64,000 nucleotides of DNA from Burhinus oedicnemus (Eukaryota; Chordata; Aves; Charadriiformes; Burhinidae), in the NCBI GenBank assembly GCA_008921705.1, contig VFFE01007878.1, positions 1,397,193 to 1,461,192 on the forward strand, given 5' to 3'. How positions within the stretch are numbered: position 1 is the stretch's first letter; each line of letters begins with the position of its first letter. Position numbers and translations under genes: made by a program. The notes below the pieces were generated by a model. It was not told the DNA's origin. It saw only the letters and a list, made by a program, of their open reading frames with translations, and ran no database searches. Of the stretch, positions 1 through 15,200 are shown in pieces.

Positions 1-3000
1 CAGGTTACAGAGTGAAGTAAGGTTCACAGGAGTTACTTTAATATTTCAGTAACTGCAGTCAAGACGATGGTTGCATTTATGACTGGCAGTGTAGAATAAC
101 CTACAGGAAACATTATCTGTCCTGAAGAACACACAGCCTGAGACAGGAATGCTGTATGTTAGCTCAGAGTGTAATATTAAAAGGAGCTACTATCTCCCAT
201 GATAGTTGCTTACGAAAGAAATGTGCTGCCAGTTACTGTAGCTCTGCTATGTAACCTCCAAAACAATTCCCACAATCACCTCCAAACAATAGTTTGTGGA
301 TTTTTAATCTTCTATTTGACGGCTCATATGGCCGTTCTCTCAAAATGTGAATTGTGTCTCCATTAGAGGTGGCTATCTAAAGCAGGAAATCATCCTGCTT
401 CTTTCTGCTTACCTTATGTTGGTGTATGGCTTATGGCACGTGCACTTGACTGCTCTCAAACCTCAGTATATCCTGTATATTTCTGTTCCCTGCAATATGA
501 GTCTGAACCAAAAACATAATGAGATGATACGGGTGATATGGTCCCCAGGGGTCTCACACCTTCGACAGCTATCTTTAGACATAAAATATTTGTTTGAATA
601 GCACATAATTTTATACTTACAACTATGGCATTCCATAATTAGGGACTGCTTGTATTTAGGAGATTTAAAAAAAATTCACTTACTTTCATTAATTTCCATG
701 CCAATTCTGATGGTAAGATATTTGTGTTTAAATAGACAAAAAAAATTACTACAAAGAAGGGATTGGACATCCTTCTGTGTTCTCACAGGACAAGGCTGAG
801 GGGGCTGAGATTACAGGAAAGGAGATTCAGGTAGATCTCCTGAAAATGTTTCAAAGGAGAAGAATAATTAAGCACCAGGATAGTTGCCTGGAGAAGTGGT
901 CAGGTCTGCACTGAAGGGGATTAAAAATTCACTGAACGCATGTTGTAAGCGTGACCTAAGTTGAGTGGATCTTGCCTGTGGACTGAAGTGTGACGTCTGT
1001 TTTCAGTGATTCTCAAGAGTCAGGGAAGAAAGACAGCGGGTCTACACCAGTTACTACTGTTCTGCCTGGATTTAATTCTCCTTGTCCAGGCTGGGTTGTA
1101 GCATTAAAATGCTGTAAGTCCCGAAAATAGTGCTGTATTTGTGGCAGTGCACTAGTTTGGAAACACAACATAATTGCAAAGAAAGGTCAATGACCATATT
1201 CAGAATTAAGTGGAAAGATCTATGGTCCAAAGGGGAGTAAGCTTTTGGCAAACAAAAATAGCCAAATTTAGCAAAGCAGAAGAGAATAAATCAGTGGGTA
1301 AACATCCTTCTGTTATTGTTTAAACCATAATACTCTTGTCTTTCAAGGTTGCTCTCCAGTTGAACCTTAAGCAGTTGCAAACAGAAATTTTAGGATCTCC
1401 TTCCCAAATAAATAACGGTTCTGGAAAGCAGGTGCAGATTTACAGGGTGGTGATGAATGACTGCAGAGACCTTGGCACTCCATTAACACTGGTGGATATA
1501 GAGTGTCCTCCCAGATCGTACGGTGTGGTTCACAGCTCTCCATGAAGTTTCTTTAAAAAGCAATCAACCTCCATCCTGGATGGCATGTTGTAATGGACAG
1601 GTGGAGGAGATTACAGAGCTCTAGTCTTGCAGCTCTTCTCCCAGTAAACGTTGCCATCAAGGCAGCTCTGGAAAGAGAAAGAAAGAAGGAGGTAATTTCT
1701 AGTTCTTTTGCCTCGCTGTGATTAGCTGTTTCACTGTGAAGTACTGAAGAAGTGGTTCTGGTGCTTTTGGTGAGAATGCTTTGGGACAAACGCTGATAAT
1801 CACGCGTGGCCCATCTGGCTGATGGGAAGACCTTCCAGGAGCCCAAATGCAGCAGTACCATTCTGCAAGCATGGACCTTTGAACCGCTCTGATTATTGGC
1901 TTTCAGTTGTGCTACAGAACTGCTAAGCAATCCATGTTGCATATGAAATTAATATGTGCAGGTGGGAATGGAAAATGAAGCAAGCAGAAGTGTGTTTTCA
2001 AATGCTTTGTGGGTTTTTTCCTCCAGCTTTGCGCCCGAAGGAAAGCTTCCTGGAGAGTCAGGGTTGGACTGTCAATTGAGGAAACTGAGGAAGTGTGCCC
2101 ATCCATGTGTTTATTTTCAAAACAGCCATCCGTGTGTTGGTTGTTGTTTCCCAGGTGAAACAAGAGAAGTGTTCCCTTCCCTGCTGCACACAGCTCTGAC
2201 AGATTGATGTCGTGTGCCCAGGAAGGAAAGAAATGCTTGTCCAAAAATTATTTCCCGTATCTTTGAGAGGAACAAGCCATATTATTTTTTCCCTTGATTC
2301 TTAGCACTGAAAGCTCTGCCTTTACTCTTTAATAGATGACTGTGTTTGATGAAGGTTTTTGAACTGCCTAAACGGTCAGGTGTCAGAGATCTATAGGCAG
2401 CTGGTGTTTGTTTAGTAAATGATGTCTCTGTTATTGTAGTAAAAGACAGGCCTCGGTGGGCTATAAATACACTGTGTTCCCATGCATCATACCTCTGCCC
2501 AAAGGTACATTTCAGACCTTTGGTTGTTTGCTCTCCAATTTCTTTCTTTTTCATTAAATTTCTCCCTCCCTCTCTCCCACCATGTTATTACACTGAAACA
2601 AGACCAAACCAAGTAATTCATGTAATAACCTTTTCAGAAGGAAGCAGAGTTTTCTATATACGACAATTGTCATTGCAATCTTTATCATTGTTGTTTGCGA
2701 ACCATTGATGCTCCGTTGTTACTTGAATAGTGCGACAAAGACGACAATGAACATGTATTTAGTGGATACCACTACTGAAAAATGCTCCTATCTATCTGCA
2801 TGAGAAACTGTGAAATGGAAACGGCGGACCTTAATCTATTTTCCCGAGTTGATAGCACATCTGTGCTGTGGAAGCTTACAAAGGGAACTCTGCTGGTTAG
2901 AGAGCACATGGGATTTTGTGACCAGATGGGTGGCCAGAAGAGAGCTTAAACAGCAGGACTTCTTCCTGTCTATCTCTCTTCATTTTACTCCTATGATGGT

Positions 3001-6000
3001 TAGTCTTGTCGATGTAGAGGAATTTTAGGTACTTGACAGGATCAGTAGAGCCCCACCAAGATCCCGAAGCTCACCAGATGTTCATTTGAATATCTAAAGC
3101 TGTAAGGTCAGAGGAAAAAGAGACTTTTGGGAACCATTTTTGTAGAACTATATTTTCTATATAAAAGTTGATGTTCTTCTGGGTTTCATATACACTTTGT
3201 AAAAATAGCTTATCTTGTGGTGTCTTGACCATTTTGTTTCTGGTTCTGTTTGGTACTCTAGTATGAAATGGGAGGTTGGTGCAAGGCTTGGAAAATACAC
3301 GAGTGGGACTTGGCAGTAAACAGAAGCTAACTTTTCCTTGTCTTGGATACTGCATGGTCATTATTATCTTACGTCAGCTGGGTTGTCTCCTCTCTTTTGG
3401 CTTGCCCATAACCCAAAGCTGCTGATCTGCTCGGCTAGATGTGCCAGTGTGGTATAATTGAGAATAGAAAGTGCTCTGAACACACCTGACATACAGGTGG
3501 CGCTGGGTGGTACCTCAGAGTCAAATCCATCCCGAATTTGAAAACATCTGAATCCAAAAGGAGGGTGTATTTGAAAGAGGAAACAAAAATATAAACACTT
3601 TGAACCTTGGAGCGATTCATAGGCTCATCAAACTCTGACCCCAGGCTTTCCAAATAAGAGCAACCTGTGCCCTGAACTCTTTATGCAGTAAATCTGAACA
3701 TCTGATATTTCACTTCTGGTGAACAACTGGCAGAAAGCACAGGAACACAGAGCCTGTGTTCCTCCAGTTAACATCTCAAAGGCTCCAGGACTGTGAGTGG
3801 GAATGAAGTGTCCCATAGGATCTGGGCGCACCCTGTGGCCAGGGTTGCCTTTGACTGTGATTTAACAAATGCACTTATGATTTAAAAATCACCTTCAGAT
3901 TCAGAATCGGATTGAATTGCTGGAGGAAGTTCTCCCTTGGTAGACAGTTAAATTTACAGTCCTCACCAAAAGGTGACGAGTACAAGAAAGGGTGACATTG
4001 CAGGTGTTCTGATACTTTTCTGAAAGAACACAGTCATTTGTTCAGTATGGAGGAGTAGTGAGACCTCCTTTTAATATTTTTTCTCTTCAAGCATATCTGG
4101 CAGAATTAGAACTGCAATAAAACTGTCCTGATAATGATGCAAATGTGTGAAATTGCATATCTCCTTCAACAACCTTTTGCTCTTAGTTTGTTTCTTTTCG
4201 GCTGTCAAGCTGCTGATTTTAAGCTTCCCCTTTCCCTGACACAATATTTTATTGGAAAAAAGATATTTTCTCACTTTTTCCTGGCCTAACTTTCCATTCT
4301 CCTCATTGATACTCCAAAGATGAATCTTTGAGGTAACCGAATAATTGGAATCTTCAGGGTACGAATTGTTCATTTTCCACTAAATATGAAACCCATCATG
4401 CTGAACTGTGAATACAGCAGGATACACTTAGCAGGTGTATGAAAATGAAAATAAAAGGACAGTGATTGAAAGGAGAGGGGAAAAAAATCATGAAAGTGAC
4501 ATTTCCTCAACTCATCCAAAATATACAAAACTATTTTAACTGCTTTCATAACAGATACCATGCAAAGAGACCCAATTAATTTTATCTTCATGCTGCTATA
4601 CAATCTGTATAATTCTTTTGGTCATCAAAATGTTTGAGGTACATTATATTATTCATACAGACTTCACTCCTTGGAAAAAGAAATCACATTTAATCTCTTT
4701 TTCTCTTTATCTATGGATTGATCTGCCTGTGAAGAGCTCCAAATCTTAGCACGAAAAAAAGTGTAAGTAATAACAACCTGATAAATTCTGGAAGAAACCT
4801 TGAAGAGAAGGCATGTTCGCATCAGACAGAGATTGACGTTTAAATAGAGGAGCACATACTGCGTGAATGTAATTGTGTTTAAAGGTATAATGTCTTGTAA
4901 CTTGCTATATTGAAGAGATGAAGTGCTTTTGCAAGAGGTCACAGTAGCCTTACAATTCGCATGAGGGTAATGGAGGGAACGCTAACAATAGCAAATGAAG
5001 CCCTGATTCCTTCCATACTTACTGGGAGCCAAATCTATTTCTATAGTTCCTTGAGCCAGACTCACTTTTGTTCCACTGCTGGAAACCAGCAACGGGTTTG
5101 TGTATCAACAAAGAAGGGGGTTTGTCCGAGACCCTCAAAGGAGAGTGCTGGTTCAGTTGAGCAGCGGGCAGTGGCAGAAATTTTATGTAACTTCTGTGCA
5201 GGAACACAGAACGGGAAGGTCGGGTTGCCCTCTGGTTTTCGGAATAGGTACCTTGTTTCCTTTGCAAGACTAGAGCCAGGTAAGTCCTTGCATTTTCATC
5301 ACCGATCTTCACTTCAGCCTATAGCGAACGTTCCAGGCTGCTAGGTATGCCTGAGCCAAATGTACAGATCTACAAGGATGTTGGAGAGGGAAAATGGCAC
5401 AACCTGCTGGAATTTGGTTATGGCAACAGTGTATAATTGACAGGTTAGCAAGTGGGTACTCAGTGATTTGTTCTCCAGAAATGTTGAACAGGGAGGATGG
5501 AGGGTAGATTGATTTCGTAATAAAATGTGAAACTGCCTCATTTTCTGTTTAATTGTCAGCTCAGAAGCCAGCCCCAGTTTGACAAATAGTTTTCTCTGGT
5601 TTACAAGGCTTTCAAAAAGCTTTGGTGCAGTTTCAGGTAATCTTGGGCTAAATTCAGCTCTATCCAGGGGTCTGGGTAAATCTGGGTTAGTGTATGATTT
5701 CATGCATCTAGTACAGAGAAATCAGCAAACTGCTTACAGTTCTTTTTCTGGCTATGGACTAACGCAGAGAAGAGCCACAGCCAAACACAGCAGGGGACTC
5801 CAAATGCTGACATTGGTATGTGGGGCTATGTTATTTTTTCAATCCCCAAAGACCCAACATTTGACGCTTTATGTTTGTTGTCTCATCTGAATATAAATCA
5901 CAGTGTAAAAATTGTTTATCTCCTGCAAAGGGAAAGCACGAAAATTAGTCTTGTAATATTCACTGAATTGAACCTGCTGAATCTAGAGACCAAGCTGTGA

Positions 6001-7600
6001 TCGGCTCACCTTTGGGAGAAAGTCTGTAGGGTACCTGTGGCCATTTGGCATGTGGTAGGTAGGAGAACCATCTGGATCTGCGTTTGGAGGTGGAAAGAGT
6101 AGATGGTCACAGAAGAGGGGAAAGCACTGCAACTTTCACTGGCTACAGATTTCAATAGCTCCTTTATATTCGGATGAGAACGGAGAGGGAGCTGAGGCCT
6201 GATGCGGAGCACCGAGTGGGAGCTGTGACCTCATCTGAAGCACTGCTTGTTCTCCAGTTTGCTGCCCAGGTAGCCGCGCTGCTCCCTGCCCCTTTCTCCC
6301 AGCGGATCACAGAACTGCAGGCTAGCCTGCCTTGCGGGCTTGTTTTTGAAGATAGCAGCATCTTCTCCAGTCTGGCCTGATGTCAACCACATAATAAGTG
6401 TGTATTTGTTACAGCGTGGGTGGGAAGCCTGTTGGAATATAGGACAGAGTGCCTGCCCTATATTACAGGGGTTTTTTTGTCATTTAACAAATGCTCATTT
6501 ATCAAGCTGCTGAGGGGACAGAAACCCAGCTATTTCTGCCTGTGTGCCTGCTAGGATTTAAAAACCACCTTTAAAGGTATAAACAGACTTGAAACCCCAA
6601 AGGATTTAAAGACAGACATAAAGCATATGCAAGTTTTTAGAAAGATAAGTAGTTAGCTCCATCCTTATTGTGTTTTTACTGATTCTAGAAAACATCTTTA
6701 AGTAGGGATTTTAAAAATGCTTCCTGCATTTTTCTGTATGCATTCATCTTTGCCTGGTCTGCACATTTCAGGGGAGCTTATTTTGAAATACTGGATTTGG
6801 ATAGTGCTTCTCCTTTTCCTTATTTTAAGTAATTTTTCTTGGCAGTGATTGTACTTAACATTAATGCCTAAACTAATAGGCAGAATGGATGTCATTGGCC
6901 CTCATTCTCTTTACCAGTCAAAGGGTGACCATGAAGTTAAAGTAATTATGCTGGTCTGAAGTTGGCTTCAGAGGCTTATGCCTGCGAAAAATTATCTTTT
7001 GTGTGCTTCTTGTAATATATACAGTGTTTTTAGGTTTTTGCTTACAATACAAATACACACCACTGCATCATACCTACTTTTTGTGTCCTTTAGTGACCTT
7101 ATTTATGATATAACTATAAAAGAAAAAGCTAGATTGGTTCCTCTTTGAGGCTATGACTTTGATCATAGGATATTGAATTGTACCTTACTTTATTTTAGAG
7201 GTTCTAACAAGAACAAAAGTCAGGAAAATTGAGAACAGCAGGGTGGGCCTTTCTATTCAGAGGTAGATTACTTTATCTTTAATCCTCTTCCCTTCCTTGT
7301 GCCTGATGCGATATGCACATGCACGCATCCATGTGTATACAACTGCTTGTACAGTTTAAGTTTCTCTTGCCCTTCCTCAGAGCCAGAAGCATAAATCTTG
7401 TTTCTCTAATAAAGGCATTTAAAGCACAAAGTTATGAAAATATTCTCTATATTTCTGTGTTGGCTATGTCACTGGCAGTAGGAAGCATTTATCTTCCCTG
7501 TCACTTAGTTTCTTTGCTGAAGTCTCTAGGGACAGCAACATTTGGTTTTCTTGAAATTTTCAATAAAGCACAGGCAAATAATGTCTTTCTCTACTAGGCT
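1..7600. other. AT-rich intronic stretch without recognised elements
   Basis: I see no gene, RNA gene or well-preserved transposon here. The only specific signal noted is a CTCF-core-like string AGGTGGCGCT at 3495-3504. Open frames (up to 129 codons, 1553-1942 minus) overlap others on the opposite strand and have no domain signature. Confidence 0.6.
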
Positions 7601-8330
7601 TTCCCCAGCGCAGCTCTACCGAGGGTGTCTTGCAGGGACAATTACACCACACCATTGCCTGAGTTTCGGTGGATGTCATTATTGCAGCATTTGTCCCCTT
7701 CGTGAGAAATCGCATTATTCCCGAGGCTGCGGACCATTAGTGGGCCCAGGGGAGCTGGGAGGGGAGCGTGACCGGCTGCTCGCCCCTGGGCAGAGGCAGC
7801 CCCAAGAGGGAGCAAGCAGAAGGCGGCCAAAAAGGAGCCCATTTGGGTGCTCTCATGTACCTCTGAGCTGCCAGCTACTTAGTGCTCCGTGTACCTGGTG
7901 TCCCCTTCCCTGCCTGGGGCTTGCTTCTCTCTTAGCTTCTCTCTTAGCGCACCCACTGCCCTCCCTACACCTCCTCACACCGAGGGTGGGTGTCTTTTCC
8001 ACGTCCTTCTCTCTCTGCCCAAGCATTTGGCAATAGGTGGTCGCTTAAACATCGGCAACGCCTGGCAACCACGCCGTGTCGCTGAAATATCCCTTTTTTC
8101 TTTGCCTTTTGTGTGGGTTTTTGTGCTTGCTACCTGGTTTAGTTTCAGGCTTTGGCTTCTCTGGCAGCACAGCCAGGAAGGATGGCAGATGTTGTGATCT
8201 AGCTGGGGTTTTGAAGTCTGCACAGCAAAAAATGGCTAGAGTTTTTCAGCCCCACATCAAGCACGGCACAGGCAGCAGTCGGGCGCTGACTGTGTGGGCC
8301 TCAATACATCCTTGATGCTGCTCATTACGT
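7601..8330. other. GC-richer intronic patch
   Basis: A locally GC-rich segment supports overlapping open frames on both strands (the longest is 164 codons, 7542-8036 plus), as expected from reduced stop density. It includes a perfect 12-bp tandem duplication at 7923-7946. No splice-bounded, domain-bearing exon was recognised. It could be regulatory, but the sequence alone does not show that. Confidence 0.4.
7923..7946 (+). repeat. Perfect 12-bp tandem duplication
   Basis: The unit gcttctctctta occurs twice head to tail (7923-7934 and 7935-7946) with no mismatch. The perfect identity suggests a recent slippage duplication in a pyrimidine-rich context. Confidence 0.9.
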
Positions 8331-11220
8331 TAAATGGAGCTATGCTAGGTGGCAGTTCTGTCTTTGAGACACTAACACGAGGGGGACAGGAAAGTATTAA
8401 GACATCAGTAATTAAACCCTTATCTTGAGTTGAAATTCTTCCCCTGTTGAGTTCCTGATCCCAAACATTGAGCTGCAAAATCCCCAAAGAGGCCAGTTTG
8501 TCATTCTCACCTAGTCTGTATGTAACCAGCTGTGTTTTCCGCATCCCAGGGGTGATGTGGGTCTCCAAGTCTCTTGCTTAAGCCATATTAATTCATGGGT
8601 TTTTTTCTAATACGGACTTTCCGAATTCACTTTTTGACATATAGGCAGAAGTGATGATGCATTATGTATTTCCTACTATATAGATATTTCTGTTAACCTA
8701 AATAGCCTGCTTGGGGAGGGATGGAAGGGAATGTGCTTTGTGCTTTGAGAGGTAAACATAAAAGACTCTGGTCTCTTCTCTCAGACTGCTTTAAAAACCC
8801 TGACGAAAGCTAGTATTTTATCGCTTGTAAGGTCCTTTCCGTTTGCTTTCTTTCCCCAGAAATCTTCACCCCAGAAAGAGCATGTACATGGTCCTCCTTT
8901 CATGTGTGTCACCTTCATATGGCACTGCACCTTGGTGAAAATACACTTTTGGCGTGTTATCTGGGCTGATTTAACTTACTCAGCACTTCAATTTAGCATC
9001 TAGGCTTGTAAGCGCAGCCGTATTGGTAATTGTTACCATTGGAAAACAGATGCTTCGCTCTCTCAGTGAGGCAGGTAATTTGTTGGATAGTCTTGCTCTC
9101 TAGGAATGTTTAGATTGTAGTATTTTCATTTGCTGTGGACAAAATCCATATGCACACCAATCTCGTGCAAATTTCTGCTGTTAGAATTTATATAGGGTCT
9201 AGGTGGAAGCACATGAATCAAAGTGGTTAAAGAGTTAACACGTAGCAAGATTTGTTCCTTCAGTTCTCTTTCTACCTTTGCTGCAGACAATGCCTTATTT
9301 AGTACAGGTGCTTCGCTGGGAATCTCAGTACCTTGCAGTAATGATCACTGCAGATAATCAGCCTCTGTCTACAGCAGAAAAATTACTGCAATTGGATAAC
9401 GTAGTTTATCTCCGCTGGGACCCCAGATGAGGCGCGTTAGCATAACTGCACAGCCAGCCGGCACAATGGTTTTAAGCACCATCTTGAACCCTGAGATCAG
9501 CGAGACGCTGCGGTGCTTGGTAGGGCAGTGGTTGTCAGCCATCTGCCGAGGCTGCGCTCCCCACTGCTATTAACAGCACGGGCACTGAATTCCTAAAGTA
9601 TTCCTTCCAGGGACCATAGCTATGGCTAGCAATCCTGCATTCCTGGTCGTCTGTCTTTACCTGCAAAGCTCTTCTGCTCGCTGGTTTCGGTGGCCGTGCT
9701 CAGCTCCCCTGCACTGCTTTGCTAAACATAGCAGGGTGCTTTGTCTTAGCATGCCTAAAAGTAAGTGCCGCGTTATCAACACTGGGTTTTAAAGATAATT
9801 TATTGAGGAAGTGCACCATTTAAAGTTACTGCTTTAATAAGGAAGCCATGTTACACTCTAAAGACTACGTGAGCCTTTAATTTGCTTTGCTGGTTACTAG
9901 GTAGGTTTGATTGGATGCATCTAAGCTTAAGAAGCACTGATCAGGTCTGAGATTTGGGAATGCGCCTTGATGGCATCCCAGATCTTCATTAGAGTAAGAC
10001 CTGAGTGCATGGGAGCAAGCCCCCAGGCATGCTGCAAGACCTGTGAGCCAGCGGCAAATACTAGGTCCTCCTGGAAGCTCCTGCTCAGGCAGAGATGAAG
10101 CAGCCCTGAGCTGCCAGTGCCTAGGAGCCCCTGACAGGGGAGGATAAAAGGGGTAAGATGGGGCCGAAGTATGAGACAAGACAGGTCCATGTTTTTCACA
10201 GGGTGGTTTTTTTGAAAGTTTTGTTTTTATTTTGGTTTTTTTTTTTTTGCTTTTGAGCAAACCCCAAGGCTTACGCTTCTGACAGCTGGGTTTTCAGTGC
10301 CTTATGTTACATAGGTGTTCATATAGCACCTATGAGTTAAGTTCTTGATCTTAATAGAAACTGTAAGTGGTATATAGTGTTTCTCATTTCACAGGTTCAG
10401 CTGAATAAAACAAAATAATAGAAATGGCAGCTATAGTGAAGAGTGAACTTTTAGAATTCTTTTTGTTTTATATAAGGTTGGTTAATCTGTGCATCCAGTT
10501 GGTCTCATGAATCTCAATGGGACTGTTTGTGGGAATAAATAGGCTAGTTTTTAATCCCTCAGGTTTTCCTAATAACATCATTATGTCATTTAAAGCATGA
10601 GCAGCATTTATCTTGATGACCTCTTGTTATTTTAGATCAAAGTCAGATAAGAGTTGAAAATGAAGTCAGCCTAGCAATCGCATTAAGAAGCCGTCTACAA
10701 TAAGAGTTTCACAGCAGAGTCATACTGAAGGTTTCGTTTTGTTTCTTCACTGCAGTCTTTCCTTCCAGAAATCCACTTCTTGGCTTGGGGCATTAATTAC
10801 TCAAAATGCCTGCACACACGTCTGTGTCTCCTGGCATCACTAGTGTCACCAAATGGGAAATAATCAAATTACAAAGACCTAAGGATTTGATGAATTCTAG
10901 CCTTGAGTCAAGAAATAATACCTACCTACTTCAAGGCGAGTTGTGAGGGTTTGATAGGGACATGAAAAATCCCTATTAGTGCTAAAGTATTATTGGAATT
11001 AGATCATGATCCAGTGTCTTTTTCCTAAGGATAGGGGTGTGATATTTGTATCAGAAAGACATGTGTGAATCTGTGTGAGCCTGAAGCTGTACTAGGTTCA
11101 GAGTTGCTTTTAAAATATTATTCTTCCCTCCCCCCTTTTTGAAGGGTCTCATGAATCTGTCTGGAGCTAGTATCTCAATCAAGACCATTTTCATTGTCTA
11201 ATTCAGATTTTCTATAACAT

Positions 11221-11232
11221 GGGGGGGGGGGG
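11221..11232 (+). repeat. Poly-G run (12)
   Basis: Twelve consecutive G residues in an otherwise AT-rich context. Such runs are unstable in replication and prone to sequencing length error, so the exact length is uncertain. Confidence 0.85.
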
Positions 11233-12215
11233 ACACGACATCACATTTTGTGAATTAAATTCCAGAGACAGAAATAATTCAGCTTTTTTTGAGCTTAAAG
11301 ATTTCTTCCAATGAGTCCTATTTATTTCGTGCATTGGCAACAAAAAGCTAACTTTCTGCTTCGGTCTGTTGAAGACGTCCAAACGGTTTCCTTTCTAACC
11401 ATCTGACTTCTAATGGGTAAATCTTCCTGCTTGAAAAAAGGTATTCAAAATACTACTATGTAGAACAAAACTGGAGTATTTTCCCCTAAGTTATTAACTC
11501 TTGCCAACCCAGTGGATGCATGAGTTGTAAGAGAGAGCATCTCAAATTACATTAGATATCTACGTTTCTGCAACTGATTTAAGCCCTTTGTATGACGATG
11601 GCAGTATAATTAATTCATACTATGTAATAAAATATGCATAAGTAATTCATACTGTAATGAAAATTGACATTCTTTATTGTCTAGCGTTAGTAGAAAGACC
11701 TGGTACTGAAAAAGACTTCACGATTTCCTTATATGTGTTCACACATACACAGGATATATAAAAATATATTTAACTTCTTATTGCATTGGGCGTATCATCT
11801 AACGCAAAAGAAGCGAGGTTGCATTACAAGATGCGTAATGGACCTCAGCCTTGAAAGTGGTGTTAGAGATGGAAATTCATCTTAAGTTCTGTTTATGAGC
11901 TTATAGTACGAAGTAAAATTTATTGGCAGGTGAGTTTTAAATGGGCGCTCATCAGGAGCTACGAGAATTGGGAAGATCTGTATAGTCAAAGGGAAATAAC
12001 AAGCCAAAGCTGAAGTGTATCAAGAGCAGGAAGCCACAGAAACCAGCAGGTCCCTCGATACTAGGCAATATCAGAGAAGATAAGAATGTTGCAGATGCTT
12101 TTCAAGATTTTCTTTTCCTTGTTCTTTGCTACTGAGAATGATGAATAAATTTGGAGTGGGGGAATTCCAGAGAGTAAAGGTGCAGCACTCCCTTTGACAG
12201 ATGTTTCCAAAAAAT

Positions 12216-12258
12216 TTCTCTCTATATATCTATATGTATGTTTTTGTATGTGTGTGTG
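12216..12258 (+). repeat. Short TC/TA/TG-rich microsatellite
   Basis: Consecutive short alternating tracts (tctctctatatatc, then tatatgtatg, then tgtatgtgtgtgtg) form an imperfect compound dinucleotide microsatellite, likely polymorphic. Confidence 0.75.
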
Positions 12259-15200
12259 AAATGGAAGAACTCAGGAAATTAAATGTCAATAAATCATTGG
12301 GACCAGATGGCATTCATCTGAGATTTCCAAAAAATGCAGTAGCAGAGTTACTATAAAAATATGTATAGATTATCACTGAAAACAACCTCATCTATTAAAT
12401 GAGAAAAGTTGTCAACTGAAAAGACTTTTTAAGAGACAGGAATAGTGGCAGGAATGATATTCTGGACGGTGAATTTAATCTCCACAGTAGAAAAATAGAT
12501 GTATGATGTTTTAATAAATTAACATGCTATTACTTTTGATGTCCTACAGTCTGTGACTGGCTTAACCAAAATATTTAAAGCAATGCAGAAAAAACCCTGT
12601 GTTATTAGAACATAAATATAACTTTTTTTTTTTAAAATATCTTCTTATAAAGTTCTTTTTACAAAGTCTGTTAATGAAATTTGTTAACTTGAGGTGAGGG
12701 TAAAGTTAGATCTGCTCAGAGATTAAGAGAGGGAATTAGATTACCTAGATTACAGATAGGAAAAAAGAAATCGAGAACTAATATCGATGCTTCAGGACAG
12801 AAGGAGGTTATTAATACCTAGCCGCAGGGTTCAAATGTAGAGCAAGTGTTGTTAAACACATTTAGAGTAGGAGGGGAAGGAGAGAGGTGACTGCTGGCAC
12901 AACAGGAACTTGTTTGTGCAGCCACACAGTGCACTGAAAATTCCTAAGAAAGCCGGAAACTTGTGCAATGTAATTCAAGATATGCAGGTGCAAAGAAATG
13001 CATAGCGGAAAGAACAAGTTGGCAAGCACTCAGACAAGTTTTGGATTAACCCAAGCCACCCCTAGAGGAGATAAAGGGATGGGAGGTAAAAACGCGTCCC
13101 TTCTACATCAGAGCACACCCAAGTCCTTCTAGAATAAATTCAGCCCCGTGGCTGGAGGGAAGGGAGACAAGCACCGCGTGTCGTGGGGGCATCTGAGGTG
13201 GGTACCACTCACAGCAGCATCAGAAGAGCAGTGCCTGCCTTTTCTTTGCCCCTGTAGTAATGGTACCCATGCCTGTGTCTCCTAGAGCGTTTACGCAACA
13301 CATCAGTCAGCTTTGTGCAGGCATCCGGGCAGCTTCCCTTACCCATCCCAGCGCAAACGTCTAACGAGCATAATTAACCTTACAGAGCCAAGCAGCACTG
13401 AAGATAGACAGCTAAAGATACCTGTGTGGCAGAGAAAGGTGATGAGCGGAACACCGAAATGTTGCACTTTGTTAAGGAGGAGATAACGTTGTCTATTATA
13501 CCTTTTCACCTTATTAAGGGATTCACTTTTGCTCATTATATTCTGACAAAAAAAGTAAAAGCAAAGCAAAGACTGAGGGATGGCTCACCAAAGATGAGAG
13601 GAATGGTAGGTAGAAGTGAGAAGAGATATTCGGCAATGAAGACTTGAAGCAGTGCTAGGAAATCAGTTTGTCTCCCTTCCCATGCACAGGCTGTAACTAA
13701 TGATTTGGAGAAGGTTTCTGAAGGAGGCACTTGCTATAAACCCCAAACTAACTGATACATTTCACTTCAAAGTATGTGATAGGGGAAAAGTCTACTTCAT
13801 CTTCTCTACTCAGGGTAGCAATAAAGTCCTACTCATACTCCTTTTACTTCCAGCAAGAAGTCTGAGTTGCTGGCATTCTCAAGCCCAGCTTTGCAAACAA
13901 AACATCTAGAGACTGTTTTTTAAAAGCAGGCTGAGATCTGGTTTCCTCCATGGGATCTAAAGCCTAGACTTTTCACAAAAGATTTATGGGCATCTCTTCC
14001 AAATTCTCAGCGTTCAGCTGAATAGGAAGTCTGCCTGTTTAAGAGTTGGATTGATAATTCAGTGCAGTGGGGATAAAGTATTAGCTTCTGATGTTTGCCA
14101 AGAATTTTGTATCGGAGCATCCTAAAGGAGCGGGAAGGAGGGCTTCCATGCCTGACATTACAAAGCTCATCTCTAAAAACAAGTATCTCGCAGTTTGGAG
14201 TTTCAAGAGAGGAAGTGTTTTATTCTGCAGCGTTCAGAGAATTTGAGAGGTCAGCAGAATGGGACTTTCTTCTGCTGTGATTTTTTTTCTAATTAGACAA
14301 AAGCCAACTTTTCCTCAGAAGGAAAGCCTGCCTTCCCCAGCTCCTCCGTTTCCTCGCAGAGCGTGCTGTTGGCAGAACAAGGACTCGCTTCTGAAATCAT
14401 TGCTACCAATTATACAGTAAAGATAATTCCGCTGAGAAAGTGTAGACCAAACTTTATCTCATTAAGACAAAGTCCAGATGCTCTGTTTATGTGTGTTTTA
14501 AAACCAGCACAGTAAAGTCTTCCAGATACATATAATTGGCAAGAGAAAGCAGAGTACAAAAGGGTAATAGTTCTGCTCTTTTGTTTTAAATTAACAACTG
14601 TGGCGTATCATCTCGTCTCCAAATAGAGATCCGAACAAGGACATGGATTGTACAGCATGCCAAAAAGACTTTGCGGGTGTAGGTTGAAAGAATAAAAGGA
14701 AAGGGCTCTGATGGACAGGAGATGCTAGGAAGACTCTCTAAAAGAGAGTAATGTTGGAAAGAAACCAAGATGCCAGAAATGTGAGAAATAATGTCAAATT
14801 GTCGGCTTCATTATTTTCAGGGTAGGAGGGGAAATAAACATTCTTTCGGATCTTTGGCAGGAGAGTGTTTCTGTCCATGAGCAGGGCTGGGAAAGACCCT
14901 GTCCTAATTAGCCAGGCTGTCTGAAGTCTTGGGTGGGAGAGGTTAATGATGGACACAAATGCCTTTGTCTCAATGTACAGATACTCAGTGGTACAAATTC
15001 ATCTCCTGTCCCCTGGAAGCAAGCTCACAGGTAATCGAGAGTAGCATTTTACATAGGAAGAAGAAAAAACCCTGCATTTAGACAATTCTCGATGGAAAAT
15101 TGTAGCCCAAGGCCGTAATAAAGATGCTAGTTTCATGAAACTGAAACAGGCTTGGACATGCTGAATTACGGAGTAGGGGGAGCCCAGGCAATTAATAGTA

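Noticed and set aside
7542..8036. 164-codon open frame in the GC-rich patch
   Set aside because: It has low-complexity Ser/Leu/Pro composition, overlaps frames on both strands, and shows no domain.
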